NCBI GenBank assembly: GCA_030704615.1
Contig: CM060734.1
Location: 45,464,042-45,524,041, forward strand
Direction of reading: 5' to 3'
Source: Takakia lepidozioides
Taxonomy: Eukaryota; Streptophyta; Takakiopsida; Takakiales; Takakiaceae
Length of the DNA stretch: 60,000 bases
In this document: piece by piece, positions 33,001 to 45,314 of the stretch
Numbering within the stretch: position 1 is the stretch's first letter
Layout: each line of letters opens with the position of its first letter
Program-made: the position numbers and the translations under genes
The notes under the pieces: model-generated
Told to the model about the DNA's origin: nothing
The model's database searches: none
The model's input: only the letters and a program-made list of their open reading frames with translations

Positions 33001-36000
33001 GAAGAAGAAGGCCTCCTCCAACGACCCCTAGCCAAAACATATTTCTCTCAAAGTCTTGCCACCTGCAAAAATTACAACTTTACGTACAAGTTGGCACTAG
33101 CTTCAAGTTCCAAAATGCACTGGTCTTCCACAACTTAGGTTCAACACTCAAACCATTTCAGTGCCAAGATCTACACACACATCAGAGCCAGATGAGATAT
33201 AAAGATTTGGCTAACCCCGTGTAATTGCTTGTGTCGAGAACACTTTTGAGCTCTTGTGCGTTGGAGCTATGATCCTGCAGCACAGAGAACAATTAAAACA
33301 TAAATCAAACAGCTGTTCAGAGTGTGGAGATAAAAACTTCCCATTCTGACAGAAGATGCAGTAGGTCCACTGTGCTGATAATATAGGTCTGGCAAACTCG
33401 AAAGACAAAATCAGATGAAATAGTGTTAGAGTTGAGTAAGCAAGAGACAGGCAAGAAATGAAATGAAATGACATGAAAGAAATAATTACATACATGGGAG
33501 GCCCAAAGAGCACATGGTGATAAAAACCAAAAAAGAGAGAACAGAAATGAAATAAAATGATACTGCACAACTTTCATGGAAAGCTCAAAGAGCTTATGGG
33601 CAAGAGACAGAATGGAACAAAAGAAAGTAAGAAAGAAGGAGAATTCAGAGAGAAACAGAGATAGACAGTTACCACAAAGTAAAGCATATATTCACTAGCT
33701 CCAAGAGCTGGACCATATTGGATCGTGTTGTCACCCAGCCTACGTGCTCTATACGTGAAATCATTCAGCTCCGGTCTCCTCTTAGAGTTGTTGGTTCTTC
33801 CCACCAAGGAAAGCTTGTCTGGGGAAAATGTTCTGCTTGAACAGTTTGACAATGTATAGACAGCACAGCGAGATCTGTTTCCTCCCTACATATGATGTTC
33901 ACCAGAAAGGTCCCATCACATGGTTGAACAAATCAGCATCGATCTGTGAAATATTTCACGAACATAGACGAAAACCTAGCTCTCTGAGTAAACTTGATCC
34001 ATTAGCAGATGACTAAAGTGGAGACAATCCTGGCATAGAAGTTCAGCTTTACAATCTAACAAAGTGTGGTTCATTGGGTATAGAATGTAGTCCGTACTTT
34101 TCGTCTCCAACGCCAACGTATGAGTCTTTTTGGAAATTGGCAGGGTTTCTTTTGATGGTATCTGTCTCTAGCCAAGCTAGTATCCACTGCACGCAGGCCT
34201 CGTCTTCCTTTATTTGACTCCGGAAGAATTGCTGTCCGATTGGCCACAATGTTGGTACGAAAGTTGCTGGTGCTATTGAATGACTGCTCGTCATGCCTTT
34301 GCCATGGAGTGCTCGCATGCGGTATTACCCACTGAAGACCCCTGACTGTTTCACGGTACTCGATTGGGAGGCTCACATCTAGCCAATATGATAATGCAAA
34401 TATCTGTAGATGGCCAAGCATACCCTGGAGGCAAAAGACATGGATTATTAATATGCCTTCCATTGAGTACCAAAATCAACAAAATCCTGAAGACTGCATA
34501 TATGCCACTGCAGAAATGAAATGTCGTCTTCCTATCAACACACGAAGCTTTTTATTATCCCATGATTGCCATGATAATGGATGACCAACTTACTAGAAGA
34601 TTTCTGGACGGGTCAGCAACAACATAGCCAGATGCTTGGCCCAGGAGTGCACCTGCAGCTGCTAGAGTTGCTGATGACACGGAGAGAGCCCCTGAAGCCA
34701 AGGCTGTAGCCAGCAAGCCTGCCGTGGTGAATGAGTATAACACCACTGAAACTGCAGGTGTATTATCGTCTGTATTCAGGTGAAAACCCCACTCTGGCTT
34801 ACCTCATGTAAAATTCCCTCATTTAGTATGCAGGAATGCCCCCACTCTCCATTTCAAAGGAAACATGCTGTTACAATCACACTTCCATAGATTGTCATAT
34901 GCAATGCCATCTACAGCAACATTGGTCAATACAACTTGATTAGTAGCTCCCCTCAGTCTAGGACGGCCTGCTCCTAAGCAGGATAATTCACTGCATCCAT
35001 GTTGTGGATTTCTACAACACATGGTTGCAAGCACCCTGCTGCTGATGTAGGAACACAACAGTTGATTGGTTTGCAAATGGTAATGTTAACAGCGACCAGA
35101 GTCTATGATATATCCAAGACTATGAGATACGGTATAAGTGCAGGTGATGTAGCAGAAACTTACAGTTCCTCACTTGCAAGATAGGTGAAGCCAAATTGAA
35201 GTTGCCCGAAATATCTGATGTTTGATTTTCAGCTACAGATACTGCCACCATAGTATTATCCATGACATACAGTACCATAGCATATGTGCTCTTGGAGACC
35301 TCTTTGAAGCTGCACAAACAAATCCCAATTCACAATGGTGGAATGGGGTGCTTCTAAACGTCATATTATGACCTGAAAATGTGAGGTTAGGAATACATCT
35401 GACCAATCGACTACCATTTTCAGAGGCCATGGCTGAACAAGCATGTTTCAGATTGAGTAAGTTGAAAATGCAAGATTCATGGCAAGAACTTGAACAAGAA
35501 TGTGCAACTCAGGTGTTGGGTTGCCCTCCATGCACCTGCCTTCTAATATTTCCCCCTGTTATTGTAATATCAGAGGACTCGAAGAGAAAGACAGGTTCTG
35601 TGAACTGGATTGCAACGGGCACACTGTGGTCTTTTGTGAGCGAAAGTGCTGTTGTACTGAGCTGCACTTGTGGCCTCCTTCTATCTGATACAGCAAAGCA
35701 AAGAAAAATCAGCTTTTGATCAACCTGTCTGTCCTTCAGCAGAAAGAAATGCAATGGAATGGTACTTTATAACAATGACGGATATTTACAGCATCCGCTG
35801 GAAGCTCACAGAACTTATGGGAAATTAAATGAAATGAAATGGTACCTTATAACTACCTTTGTCAGGGGCTGACGCCAGTAGTAGGACTTACCTTGAAACA
35901 GACAATTGAACCGAGTTTTCCAGATATCCTCTAGAGATCTCTTCACACAAACATTAATCTGCTGTGTGTGATTTGCCCAATAACTAGAGCCCAAAAGGGC

Positions 36001-39000
36001 CTGGGCTTTTGGCTCAGCCTTGAGATTTTCAAAGTTGGTGAGCAGAGGTACAGGAACAATTCCCTTGATGGATTTGAAGAGGGTGTGTCTCTGGTGAGGG
36101 TACCCAGGACAATGAATCAGAAAGTGGATATTGTCTTCAGGTTGTCCACACAACGGGCATTTGCAATCCCCCTTTCCTCTCTGCGTCTGTTTGCTGTTCA
36201 AAGGTAGGCTTCTCGCCCTGAAAAGAGAGACTAAGATAGAGAAATGAAATGGTACTTTATAAGAGAGAGAGGTAAATACATCATCTAGTCCTCTAGCTTC
36301 AAATGTCCTTCCTACTTACAAGATTTACTGGTTGTAAGACTATGTTGGGGGGGGGGATAGATTCAGCCACAATACTGTATATTGACCTCATGGTCAGTGC
36401 TTGCATAGTCTCCTCATTGAGAACTTTCTTTTTTGTGAGTCCAGAGTGTGTAGAAGTTATATTTGAAACATGTATGGCACATGGAATAATGTAATGTAAT
36501 GGAAAAAATGACCTCCAAAATCTGCAGACAACTCACACACACATACCATAAAGAAACGTGGTATTGCTTGTTTGTGCCACAGTTGAGCCATATCTACTGA
36601 TTGCAGAGTTTCCTGGAAGTATAACGCTCACCACAGCAACACCAGTAATGTTTCGAAGCTGCAGTTAATATTAAACTAATGTTAGACACGACTAGTTGTT
36701 TGCCAACTGGGATAGGAAACTCTAGCTGGCAGCTTGCAATTCAGTCTTCAGAACACCTCAATTCCTTAAGCTGTATTCTTAATACAAAACCAGTAGATTT
36801 CAGACAACGATCTATCCGGACTTATCTCACCAATGCAAGCCTTGATTAAATAAGAGAAAAAATCAAAGCGAAGCAAACATTACCATATTGTATTTTTGCA
36901 AAGATTGCATAGGAGGCTATATTCACAATGGAAACCCTACAATCAATCCTTGAATGGTGCAAGTCTTACCAAGTAACCAAATCTGCGATTCCCAAAGCTT
37001 CTCCGTTCAGTTGTAGTCAGATTGCCACTGCTGACTCTGAGTACACTCAGCAGCTCCTCAGTTGAATTAAGAACTGGTTGAGAGAAATCCAGATAGATCC
37101 TCAACTTTGCCAACTTGTTCGTAGCTTGAATTGTCCTAGATTGGTTACCAATTACAACTTGAGATTCAGGTATAGCCGTCCAGAGGTTGACGGAAGGTGT
37201 TGTGCGATCTGCTCAATACCCAGCAAGAAAGATTGCAGAGAACTAAAAAGTCAGCACTCAAATGACTATGGCAGAAATCAGACATACAGATGCAAATAGT
37301 TCTGTTGAGCACCTTGTATAAAGATGCACTCTGTACATTCATCTACTTCAAGTTACCTGCACCTGACTCTAGTATACAAAACAACCCATATCAAGGAATA
37401 AGTGCAGAAGTCATCCTCAAACTGCTTGTATGGGTCCCAAACACCATGGACATAGCAGCCAACTGAGAGTACACAAGATACTAGCCATGAGTCTGCCTGG
37501 AAAGCAAGGATGAGTGAGTAACATCAGGCAAACAGATCAAGAAACCATGTCACATAAAATGATCATGTCATTTCCATGCTCTTAGTTTCAAATGATTTTG
37601 TAACTTCAAGGTTTGCAAAGTTCTCTTTTGGAAGTAAGCAATATGAAGAAGTTGGTGTAATAATACCTTACACAGTAGATTAATGACTTCAGATTGAATG
37701 CGCCAGGTTATTGATGGCATGATTGGTTTTGGTAATACGACATTACAAAAGCAAGCAATCATTTAACTTTCCACTGTGCATTCAACATACTTGGAGCTTT
37801 CTGTTTCCAGCATTTTGGTTTGGCAGCAAGATACATACCAAAGTGAATAGTAAAACTAGACTTTTCTGATCTTTGAAAGAGATTGCCAGCTGCATCAGTG
37901 CAAGAACTTCTTGCCATGACAATTTGTGCCCTCCCTGCCTCAATTTGAGTAGAGAGACCAACTTGGACAGAATAAACAAGTCCACGTACAATCTCCTTCA
38001 ATGTAGAGGGTATCACAGCCGCAGCTCCATAGACCAACAGCTGTTTAAGAGACAACCATGCACACAAAGAAGACTGACTATGTGCATGAAGATGAAGGCT
38101 ACTGGGATCCCAGCCAGATAAGATTACAGGGCCAAGACTCAGTAAGAGCACAAAAAGGAGTCAGTATTAGGATCTACGTGCAAAACTTTCACATGTAACA
38201 ACACAGTGAAGCAATCTTTACACAACATTAGAAAAGATATTGAAATTATAGTAAATGTATCCAACCATAGATGGAGAGCACTCAAATAAGTTTCCATTGC
38301 TTTGAGTACAAGAACGAATTTTTGAACCAAAAATTATTTCTCTCACAACTTCCCTTTCTTTGTCTACATGTACTTCCCATTGACTTCTGTATATCATTCT
38401 CATTCCTAACCCATTCCCTACCTTTTATCTTGAACTCTCTTTCTAAACTTCACCAACAGTGCAGAGAGAAAGGGTGTGCCACAACACTTTGTAACTTACA
38501 TCACAGGAGCTCGAGCTTGAACATACGAAACCTCCATTTCCATCACAAATCTCACTAAAAGTTATGTTCACAGTGGCATTCACCACATTGGTGAACGCAG
38601 GACCTGCATCAATAGAAGCTGTCGGAGAAACTGTATCTGCAACCATGCAAGCCTCTCAAATCAGCTTGAAGAATAACAGATACTTGCTATATGGTCTGAG
38701 TTGATTTCAAAGTGCATATGTTTTCAGAACCTACCACAAGGAACAAGGCATCAATTAACATGCTAAGAAGTTTTCAAAGCCATTATTTGCATATAGCTCA
38801 AAGATGTGCTCCAAGTATACTAAGTTCATTATGAGCTAATCAACAAGTAAAAAACTTCTTCCTGGGCAACAATTTTCAGCAACCAACTCAAAAGACCTTG
38901 ATATAGATTTTGACACGAAGCTGGACAACCACGTAGAGAAAAAACATACAAGTGGGCTTACCTACAGTCCAGCCATATTGAGAAGAAAAGTGTGCTCCAT

Positions 39001-39870
39001 AAGATGTATTCACTGATACAGCAAAGACATGTCTCCCATCTATGAGATTCACAAACGAGTCCTCGCGGCTTTGGCAATCCTGGAAGCGGTTCTGATCCAA
39101 CTGTATATTGGCACCACAAATTACATTCATCAAGATTTCAAGAACTCGATCTCCGGAAAGATGTAGTCTTTAAAGTAAATTCTGCTTGGACAGTGGAAGA
39201 AACATATCTTAGACTTTGCATACATGTCTAGCTAATAAATGTAGCTGAGCATAGATCAAATGCAACTTTCTAACCAAAGTAGGGGTGGACATTGTGAGGT
39301 TGTGCCACCATGACTACACAATGTTCTTATTTGCAAGCAAAGAAGATGATTAGAGTCATTATCGGTGACAGTGAAGAGCTCCATAAATGGCAGGGAAGCT
39401 GTACATATCTGATGTAGAGGTCTATGAACAGGGACTCTCTTATTTGACAAGCCCTACAGGATCGTGGTTCTCATGCGTCAGACTGGCTCTATTACAATAC
39501 ACAAACTTGCAGACATCACTGCTTAGAGGGATATGAGCTGTTTAAGTTGAGCAAAAGCATATTGAGCTCCCACCTATAGCGTAACACCCAGAATGCTTCT
39601 ACTCTAACCTCTCTCGCTGCCCTTTGCAGCCGTGCTCCGACCTTGGCGAGTACCTACCTTGCATTGGATTGAACATTGGTCGCACGAATCACTGCCGTTC
39701 GCACTCACCAAATTGAACCGTAAAGTGGCACTTGTTGTGGAAGTGATACTGGGGGGAGTTTCGGTGAATATGATACTAACCCCCTGCTGCCCCTGAATTG
39801 ATATTGGACTAAGTACTAAGAACAGACCGACGCAAGTCCAGAGGAAATGGGGCGCTCTACAGGTACCCAT
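30018..39870 (-). CDS. Large plant membrane protein: secreted N-terminus, extracellular repeats, ~7 TM helices (TRP/polycystin-like, function unknown)
   Basis: Fourteen exons: 39870-39658, 39100-38962, 38636-38500, 38040-37839, 37208-36970, 36658-36547, 35684-35540, 35309-35164, 34751-34594, 34424 to about 34098, 33832-33673, 33274-33216, 33062-32860, 31402-30018. Phases agree at every junction except exon 10/11, where the end of exon 10 is unresolved. The product is about 1,200 aa. Exon 1 gives a signal peptide (LWTCVGLFLVLSPISIQG). Exons 2-9 give a long extracellular part with paired cysteines (FVCSSSSSCD) and recurring modules (DTVSPTASI; LIDGRHVFAVSV; FTTAGLLATALASGALSVSS). Exons 13-14 give about seven hydrophobic helices (NMFWLGVVGGGLLLLHI, FELFVLIFALPSMCQ, and more) then a polar cytosolic tail ending PLTVVA. 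The module order resembles a family present across land plants. Intron 7 uses a GC donor. The channel-like call is tentative. Confidence 0.82.
31935..32290. repeat. 119-bp tandem repeat, three copies, in intron 13
   Basis: 'cagggcagctgcctggtagacagagcaccctcc' begins copies at about 31940 and 32059. The third (about 32178) has lost its start but keeps 'ggtcacagtcaaacaaggtgctgggaaac' and 'acagagacatcaat'. It is intronic between the last two coding exons. Confidence 0.8.
32340..32440 (+). repeat. LINE-type 3' tail (plus orientation) in intron 13
   Basis: 'cttgtcccataagctctttgagcttcctgtggacactacaaag...aaagtaccatttcagttcatttcatttc' matches the minus-strand 3' end of the LINE fragment at 35745-35830, including the closing (cattt)n run. 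Confidence 0.55.
33455..33612 (-). repeat. LINE-type 3' tail (minus orientation) in intron 11
   Basis: On the minus strand it contains CCCATAAGCTCTTTGAGC, then a TTTCATGAAAG variant and (CATTT)n, the same ending as the other copies at 32340 and 35745. Confidence 0.5.
35745..36245 (-). mobile_element. Non-LTR retrotransposon (LINE) 3' fragment with zf-RVT domain, in intron 6
   Basis: The minus-strand frame 36201-35815 encodes CKCPLCGQPEDNIHFLIHC with PGYPHQRHTLFKSI, the Cys/His-rich C-terminal domain that follows RT in plant LINEs. The 3' end has the (CATTT)n-like tail shared with 32340 and 33455. Near-duplicate flanks 'aatgaaatggtac.ttataa' occur at 35830 and 36244 and may be the target duplication. 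RT itself is missing, so it is 5'-truncated. Confidence 0.75.
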
Positions 39871-41712
39871 GCATCCGTGAAGCTAAAAAATCATTTGATT
39901 CTCAAACCAAGTGTATTGCTGACTGGATTACTTCTCTCCTCCATCATTCTCATCGTGCCTCCACCCTACCTTGCCCAGTCTAGTAGCTGATGGAACCATA
40001 ACTTGCTGCGAACTGCTTGTCGTTTCTGAAAAATTAAGGGAAGGTGCCAAAGACTGGAGGACAAAGTTTGACATGTTGATAGAGGTTTTAACGCGTCAAA
40101 TTGAGAACAAGCCCGTACACTAGAAATGTACTCGTCTCAGTAGACTAGTTCGGAAAGCCGTTTGGTGTCCCGTTGTTGTCATCACATGATCTCAACCAGA
40201 CAACAGTAAACTGGACAGAAAAAATTTCCATGCGCAAGTTATACTCCTGAAATTGAATTATTTCTGTGCTCTTCACTGGAATATCATTGGCATCTCGAAT
40301 GCAGCTCCAGACGCACAATACACCTGGACGAGCTTCTTTCCTCCACTCCACCTTCACTCGTAACAGCCTCCATGGTTTATGTGTGCAAATGGTTACTGCG
40401 TACACTCGCGAGAGATGCGTATCTGTTGTCAATGGCCTCCTAATTTATGTGCGGAAAATTTTACGCTCCCCCAGCGCAAGGATGAATTCGGCCCAGCAAA
40501 CACCAGTTCAAACAGTTGACTGCTTCTTTGCATGTATCACGTGTCCACTTTCCGCCCCCGCCCTCTCTCCTTCAAATCACATTTTCAACTCGTACATTGC
40601 ATCACATCAGCAGTGAAGTGCAACTTTTGCCTCCTTGCTCCCTACCTCCAACTATCGACATCTCTCCGCTTTATCATCGGCATTGCTTCCTGGCTTCCTC
40701 CCTCACCCTCTCTCACTCATAATTCCAGCTGGTTTGGGGCCGTACCTATGGACACATTCCAATTGTCTGCAAAGTAGCTCAACCCTTCAAATTCACCGTC
40801 TCTTTCACATTTCATTCCTCCATTGTAAAAGCAATATCACTCTGTTCTGCACTCACGCTGCTTAGACAGAAGTCAGTATCGCTTGCTCTCTCTCACCTTT
40901 GTGACGAATTTCTCTCACAATTTAACATACGCCGAGTGTTCGTACTACCACTAGCACGACTCTCAGTCACTTTAGGCCCATTGGTGGAACACATGCTCGC
41001 TTCTCCCTGAAACAAATCAATAGCGTTCAGTGCGCATTCATCGCTTTCTACTCGTACACAGAGCTCCCAGTATACTTTCACGACCTGCTATAAAACCGGG
41101 ATGCCAGCAGATTCCGACCTCCAGGACCTGTCCAGGTGTTTCCTTGACAAAGAACAGGAGTTTGCTGTCATCATTCCCCCTCCAACCTTTTACCTGTTTG
41201 AACATAACGATGCAGTACGCAATTCACAGTTTCGCAGGAGGGAAACAGCATTGAAGACGAAGGTATCCGTTGGATGAGAGGACGCACGCTCCGTGGACGG
41301 GACAGTGATGGAGCATCGGCTAGGGGAAGTAGAGGGACGGAAGGCACGTAGGCGGTAGCGCAGTAAAGGCAGTAAAGGCGCGCTGCCAGGAACACAACAC
41401 AAGGTTTGAAGTGCCACAACAGTGCTCTCGCAGAAACGGCCACATTTGTGCGCGAGTACCCTGACCTCTATTTCCTCTTAACTATCACAGGTATCACTAG
41501 CATACTGCCACCTGCCATCCACTTTACTGGCACCTGGCGAGAAGGCTCCAATTGCCCAGATGTCTATTCTATAAAATGAATGTCATGCTGCCCGCGAAAA
41601 AAATGTCACGTTTTCATCTTGTCACGTTTCATCCATATTATTCAGTAGCGTTTTCTTCGCCAGACGTGCAAGTATCTGGCAACGAGTTTCTCTGTTGGAA
41701 AGCCCTACCCCC
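39871..41712. other. Upstream region of the membrane-protein gene, no gene recognised
   Basis: This should contain the promoter and 5' untranslated region. Pyrimidine-rich stretches (40540-40860 plus strand) lack coding features. Frames at 40893-41443 are short and without motif. No clear TATA box can be tied to the start at 39870. Confidence 0.4.
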
Positions 41713-42404
41713 AGTTTGACGCATAAACATATACCATTATACACTTTACACTGCTGACATTTTTAAATAAATAAATAAATAAAAGGGAAACACCTGGGAG
41801 CGACAGCTCACAAATCAGGCCCCTTAATAGTGAGAGGAGAAAATAACCTCTTTCACAGTAACCGTGCCATGACGGCGTAGAAATGGGACACCGCCCAGGC
41901 CCCAAGGGGGAGAAGAGAATACCACACCTGACATTTTATACTCCCTTTGATTGTACTTCAGCTAATTTTTATTTTATTTTTCAACGCGGTGCAATATACT
42001 TCAACACTTGGTAGGACTTTATATCGAGTGAATTATTTCACCTCGAATCCTTTATAAAATTGGTAGTTTGACGCATAAACATATACCATTATACACTTTA
42101 CACTGCTGATATTTTTAAATAAATAAAAGGGAAACACCTGGGAGTGACAGCTCACAAATCAGGCCCCTTAATAGTGAGAGGAGAAAATAACCTCTTTCAC
42201 AGTAACCGTGCCATGAAGGCGTAGAAATGGGACACCGGCCAGGCCCGAAGGGGGAAAGAGAATACCACACCCGACATTTTATACTCCCTCTGATTGTACT
42301 TCAGCTAATTTTTATTTTATTTTTCAATGCAGTGCAATATACTTCAACACTTGGTAGGACTTTATATCGAGTGAATTATTTCACCTCGAATCCTCTATAA
42401 AATT
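41713..42404. repeat. 352-bp direct tandem duplication
   Basis: 41713-42064 and 42065-42404 are nearly identical: 'agtttgacgcataaacat', 'gggaaacacctggga.gacag', 'ggcccc.aagggggaaagagaa', 'gtaggactttatatcgag'. A (taaa) microsatellite differs in length between copies. High identity suggests a recent duplication. Confidence 0.9.
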
Positions 42405-42618
42405 GGTGTAGAAGCATACGGCGTAGTAACAGAGTATAAACAATTCTGTTGAAGATGTAATTTTTGAATTAAAAAATGGCTCTCATTTTTTAATAATAGG
42501 GTCGTGAATGCACGGGCAGGACCCGCCAGTACGGCCCTTGGGGTGAGCTCATAAACCCACCGCCCATTCATCGGGTCAGCCAGATTCTGAAATTTTTCTA
42601 AGTCCTTGTTCATCTAAC

Positions 42619-42805
42619 GTGGCGGACTTTCTAGCGGACTTGGCAGACCTTCCAACAGACCGACTCCAACCTTCTAGCAGACCGACACCCCTCTAGTAGA
42701 CCGGGCAGCCCCCCTCCAGTAGACCGGCAGACCCTCCAAGCAGACCCAGCAAACTGGGCAGACCCCCCTCCAGACCGGCTTGTACCCTCCAGACCTCCAG
42801 CATAC
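42619..42805 (-). repeat. Degenerate short-period repeat of GCAGACC/CTCCAG
   Basis: Motifs such as 'agcagaccg', 'gtagaccgg', 'cctccagacc' recur every 15-30 bp; the minus-strand open frame here (Gly/Ser/Arg-rich) is a by-product. Similar 'cagcagaccgcttgccaggcagac' occurs again at 42955. Confidence 0.6.
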
Positions 42806-43426
42806 CCTTCGACAAAATATATATTTATTAACACACATTATGACCGCAGTAATAATGTTTATAAAACATTGTTCTTAACCACCACACTTCGTGCCACTTT
42901 CTACAAATCTTTGCAATAACTAATGCTTTATGTGCATATTGTGGGCCCAGCAAACTAGCTAATGTGTTTTGTGACCCAGCAGACCGCTTGCCAGGCAGAC
43001 TCGCCGGGTTGGGGTAGGGCGCCTCTACCATCCGCGACCCCATCTGCCACACGCAGGCCCCACCGCAGCCACACGCGCAGGCATTCATGACCCTATAATT
43101 GTTAAATGAGAAGCTTAAAAAATCATAGTCGCAATGCATATAGTCTGACATAAAAAACATGTCCCAATGTATAACTTGTGATTCAGGATAAGCTTCTTCA
43201 TGACATATATATTAGATAAGTTTGAAAGATTGAAAGATTGCCCTTACAAGGGGAGAAAAAAAGAAAAAGAAAGAAAAAAGATTGGGATACAAATAGAATA
43301 GTTTTGCATCTTGCTATTCCTGCGCCCCCATTCCGATCCAGGCACATAAAAACAAATATCACAAAGACATGACAGTAAAATAAAATATGGAAGGATGCAA
43401 AGCCATCCACTTGAATAATAATATAT

Positions 43427-43495
43427 GAGGCCTCCTGAAGGAAGCGTAAATTATGGTGTGGCTTGACCCCCAAGGGCTACTGCCTTCTGACTGAA
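43427..43495 (-). repeat. SINE 3'-half fragment
   Basis: 'ggcctcctgaaggaagcgta' with 'ttatggtgtggcttgacccc' and 'caagggctactgccttctga' matches the 3' half of the SINE at 19344-19520; the head is absent. Confidence 0.65.
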
Positions 43496-43739
43496 CAATT
43501 AAGCTGATTACCGCTCCCTGCCGTGAAGCCCCTCCTCCCTTTCGCCACCCTCTGCCCTTTCCAGAGTACCTATTGCCATAGTGTCGACCAAGGCCTGCAT
43601 TCTATTCCAACAGCCTATTTATCTTTGAAGGGATTCAAGGGAATCCTCATGCGGCTCTTTTCATTGAATGTGTTACACCTTGGTAAAAATACGGCAAGAC
43701 TAGAAGGGATACTAATGATACAACAAAAGATGTGCCATG

Positions 43740-44580
43740 AAAAAAATTAATTCCCTGCATACTATAATTTTTTATCCATCATATGTACATACACAATTTT
43801 TTTTAATTTATTTACAATTATTACAGTCTCAACTAAAATTTAAAGACAAAGATGCAAGGGTGTTGGTTTTTTTTCTTCACAATAAGAAGTAGACCGTCCC
43901 TATTCTCAAAAAATAAAATAGAAGGAGAGACTTGAAACCAGTTTGACTACCATGAACATACATAAAAGAAATGCGATTGTTGCGTCGGAGTTATTAAATG
44001 AACATTGTCACGCTGCCCTCGGAACATGTTTTCATCCAACAACTCTCATCTTGATTTTTCAAACAGATCGTTATTTTTCATCCATGGCTTAACTTCTGTG
44101 GATGAACTTGGATGAATTGTAAAAAGCGTAGGTGTCTACACAGGCGCCAACAACAGTAAGAAAAAATAAATTATTTCCTTGCATGGTATAATCTTTTGTC
44201 TATGCTCAGATGTACATAAGGCAACTACACTCAACTAACGTTTATTTATTCAACAACTCTCATCCTTATTTTTCAAATGGGTCGTGTTATTTTTCATTCA
44301 TTATGTAACTTCCATGGATGAACTTGGATGAAAGTGATGTCTGAATGAAAAACATAGACGCCATTCTACTCTACATGTTCCAAGAAACAATGCACAAAAA
44401 AAAATAACTCCCTGCACACCATTATTTTTTATCCTCGCTCAGATGTACATAACCAACTACAATCCCAACTAAAATTCAGAGACAAAGATATAAGGGTATT
44501 GGTTTTTGTGCTTCACAATAAGAAGTAGAAGGAGGGACTTGAAACGAGTTTGGCTACCATGGACTTACAAAAGAGATTGT
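43740..44580. repeat. Diverged tandem repeat, about three copies of ~330 bp
   Basis: 'ctgca.ac.ataattttttatcc' / 'agatgtacataa' recurs at about 43754, 44178 and 44413. 'caaagat..aagggt.ttggttttt' with 'cttcacaataagaagtaga' recurs at 43850 and 44485. 'ttcatccaacaactctcatc' recurs at 44032 and 44245. No coding. Confidence 0.65.
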
Positions 44581-45280
44581 GATTATTGGATTCAGTCGAC
44601 CTTGTATATATATATATATATATATAGCCCATGTTAGCCAATCAAATGATGGTAGCCACATTTTACATGGCTATGTTTTCCATGTCTTCATTTTGATTCT
44701 AGTACTACTAGATGGTAGATTTGTTGGATTGTAAACTCCGTGGGCTTGAATCCTGCTACCATGATGGATTGTAGTATATTCTCTGTTTTTCTTGGGCTTT
44801 CTCTTTTTGCTTGGTGCCCCTCCTAGGTTACTTGGAAAGATGTTAGTTTCTCATCTCACTGTAATTAAGGTTTCATTTTGTGAAATAAAATACAAATGAA
44901 AATAAAATCCTAGTATTAATCCAACTAAGTCGGAGATTAGTTTTACCATAGAGAAGGAACGGGCCCTAAGTGTCATGTCGTTTCTTCTTCATTTTTTTTT
45001 GTTTCTTCTAAATTTTGTTTTTGGTTTCTTTTCAAAACTGCAAAAATTTTCAATCCACTTAACAAAAAAAGAAAAAAAAAAGAAAAAAACCCATGTATCT
45101 ACCTGAGCATTTTTTTTTAATTTTCTTTTCCCAGTAAAAGAGCACGGGCGCCATCAACTTCCCCGACGCATGTATGCTATGCCAATTCCAACGCCATTTT
45201 GCCAGGTTGTTTCTTGGATCGTGACCCACCTCACCCTGCCAACACTAAATTTTTAGCGGGAGGGACCTACGCCAAGGTCA
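44581..45280. other. AT-rich intergenic DNA with (TA)n
   Basis: (TA)n lies at 44606-44627 and A/T homopolymers at 45060-45130. No gene is supported. Confidence 0.5.
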
Positions 45281-45283
45281 GGG

Positions 45284-45314
45284 GGTACGCCATATTTTAC
45301 ATATTTGGCGTACC
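45284..45314. repeat. 31-bp palindrome GGTACGCCA...TGGCGTACC
   Basis: Perfect 9-bp arms (45284-45292 and 45306-45314) separated by a 13-bp AT-rich centre. It lies just outside the palindrome-flanked gene pair and may mark its left boundary. Confidence 0.7.

Noticed and set aside
34049-34318. Alternative frame of exon 10 as a separate gene
   Set aside because: It overlaps exon 10 of a spliced gene; retained only as a possible explanation for the unresolved junction.
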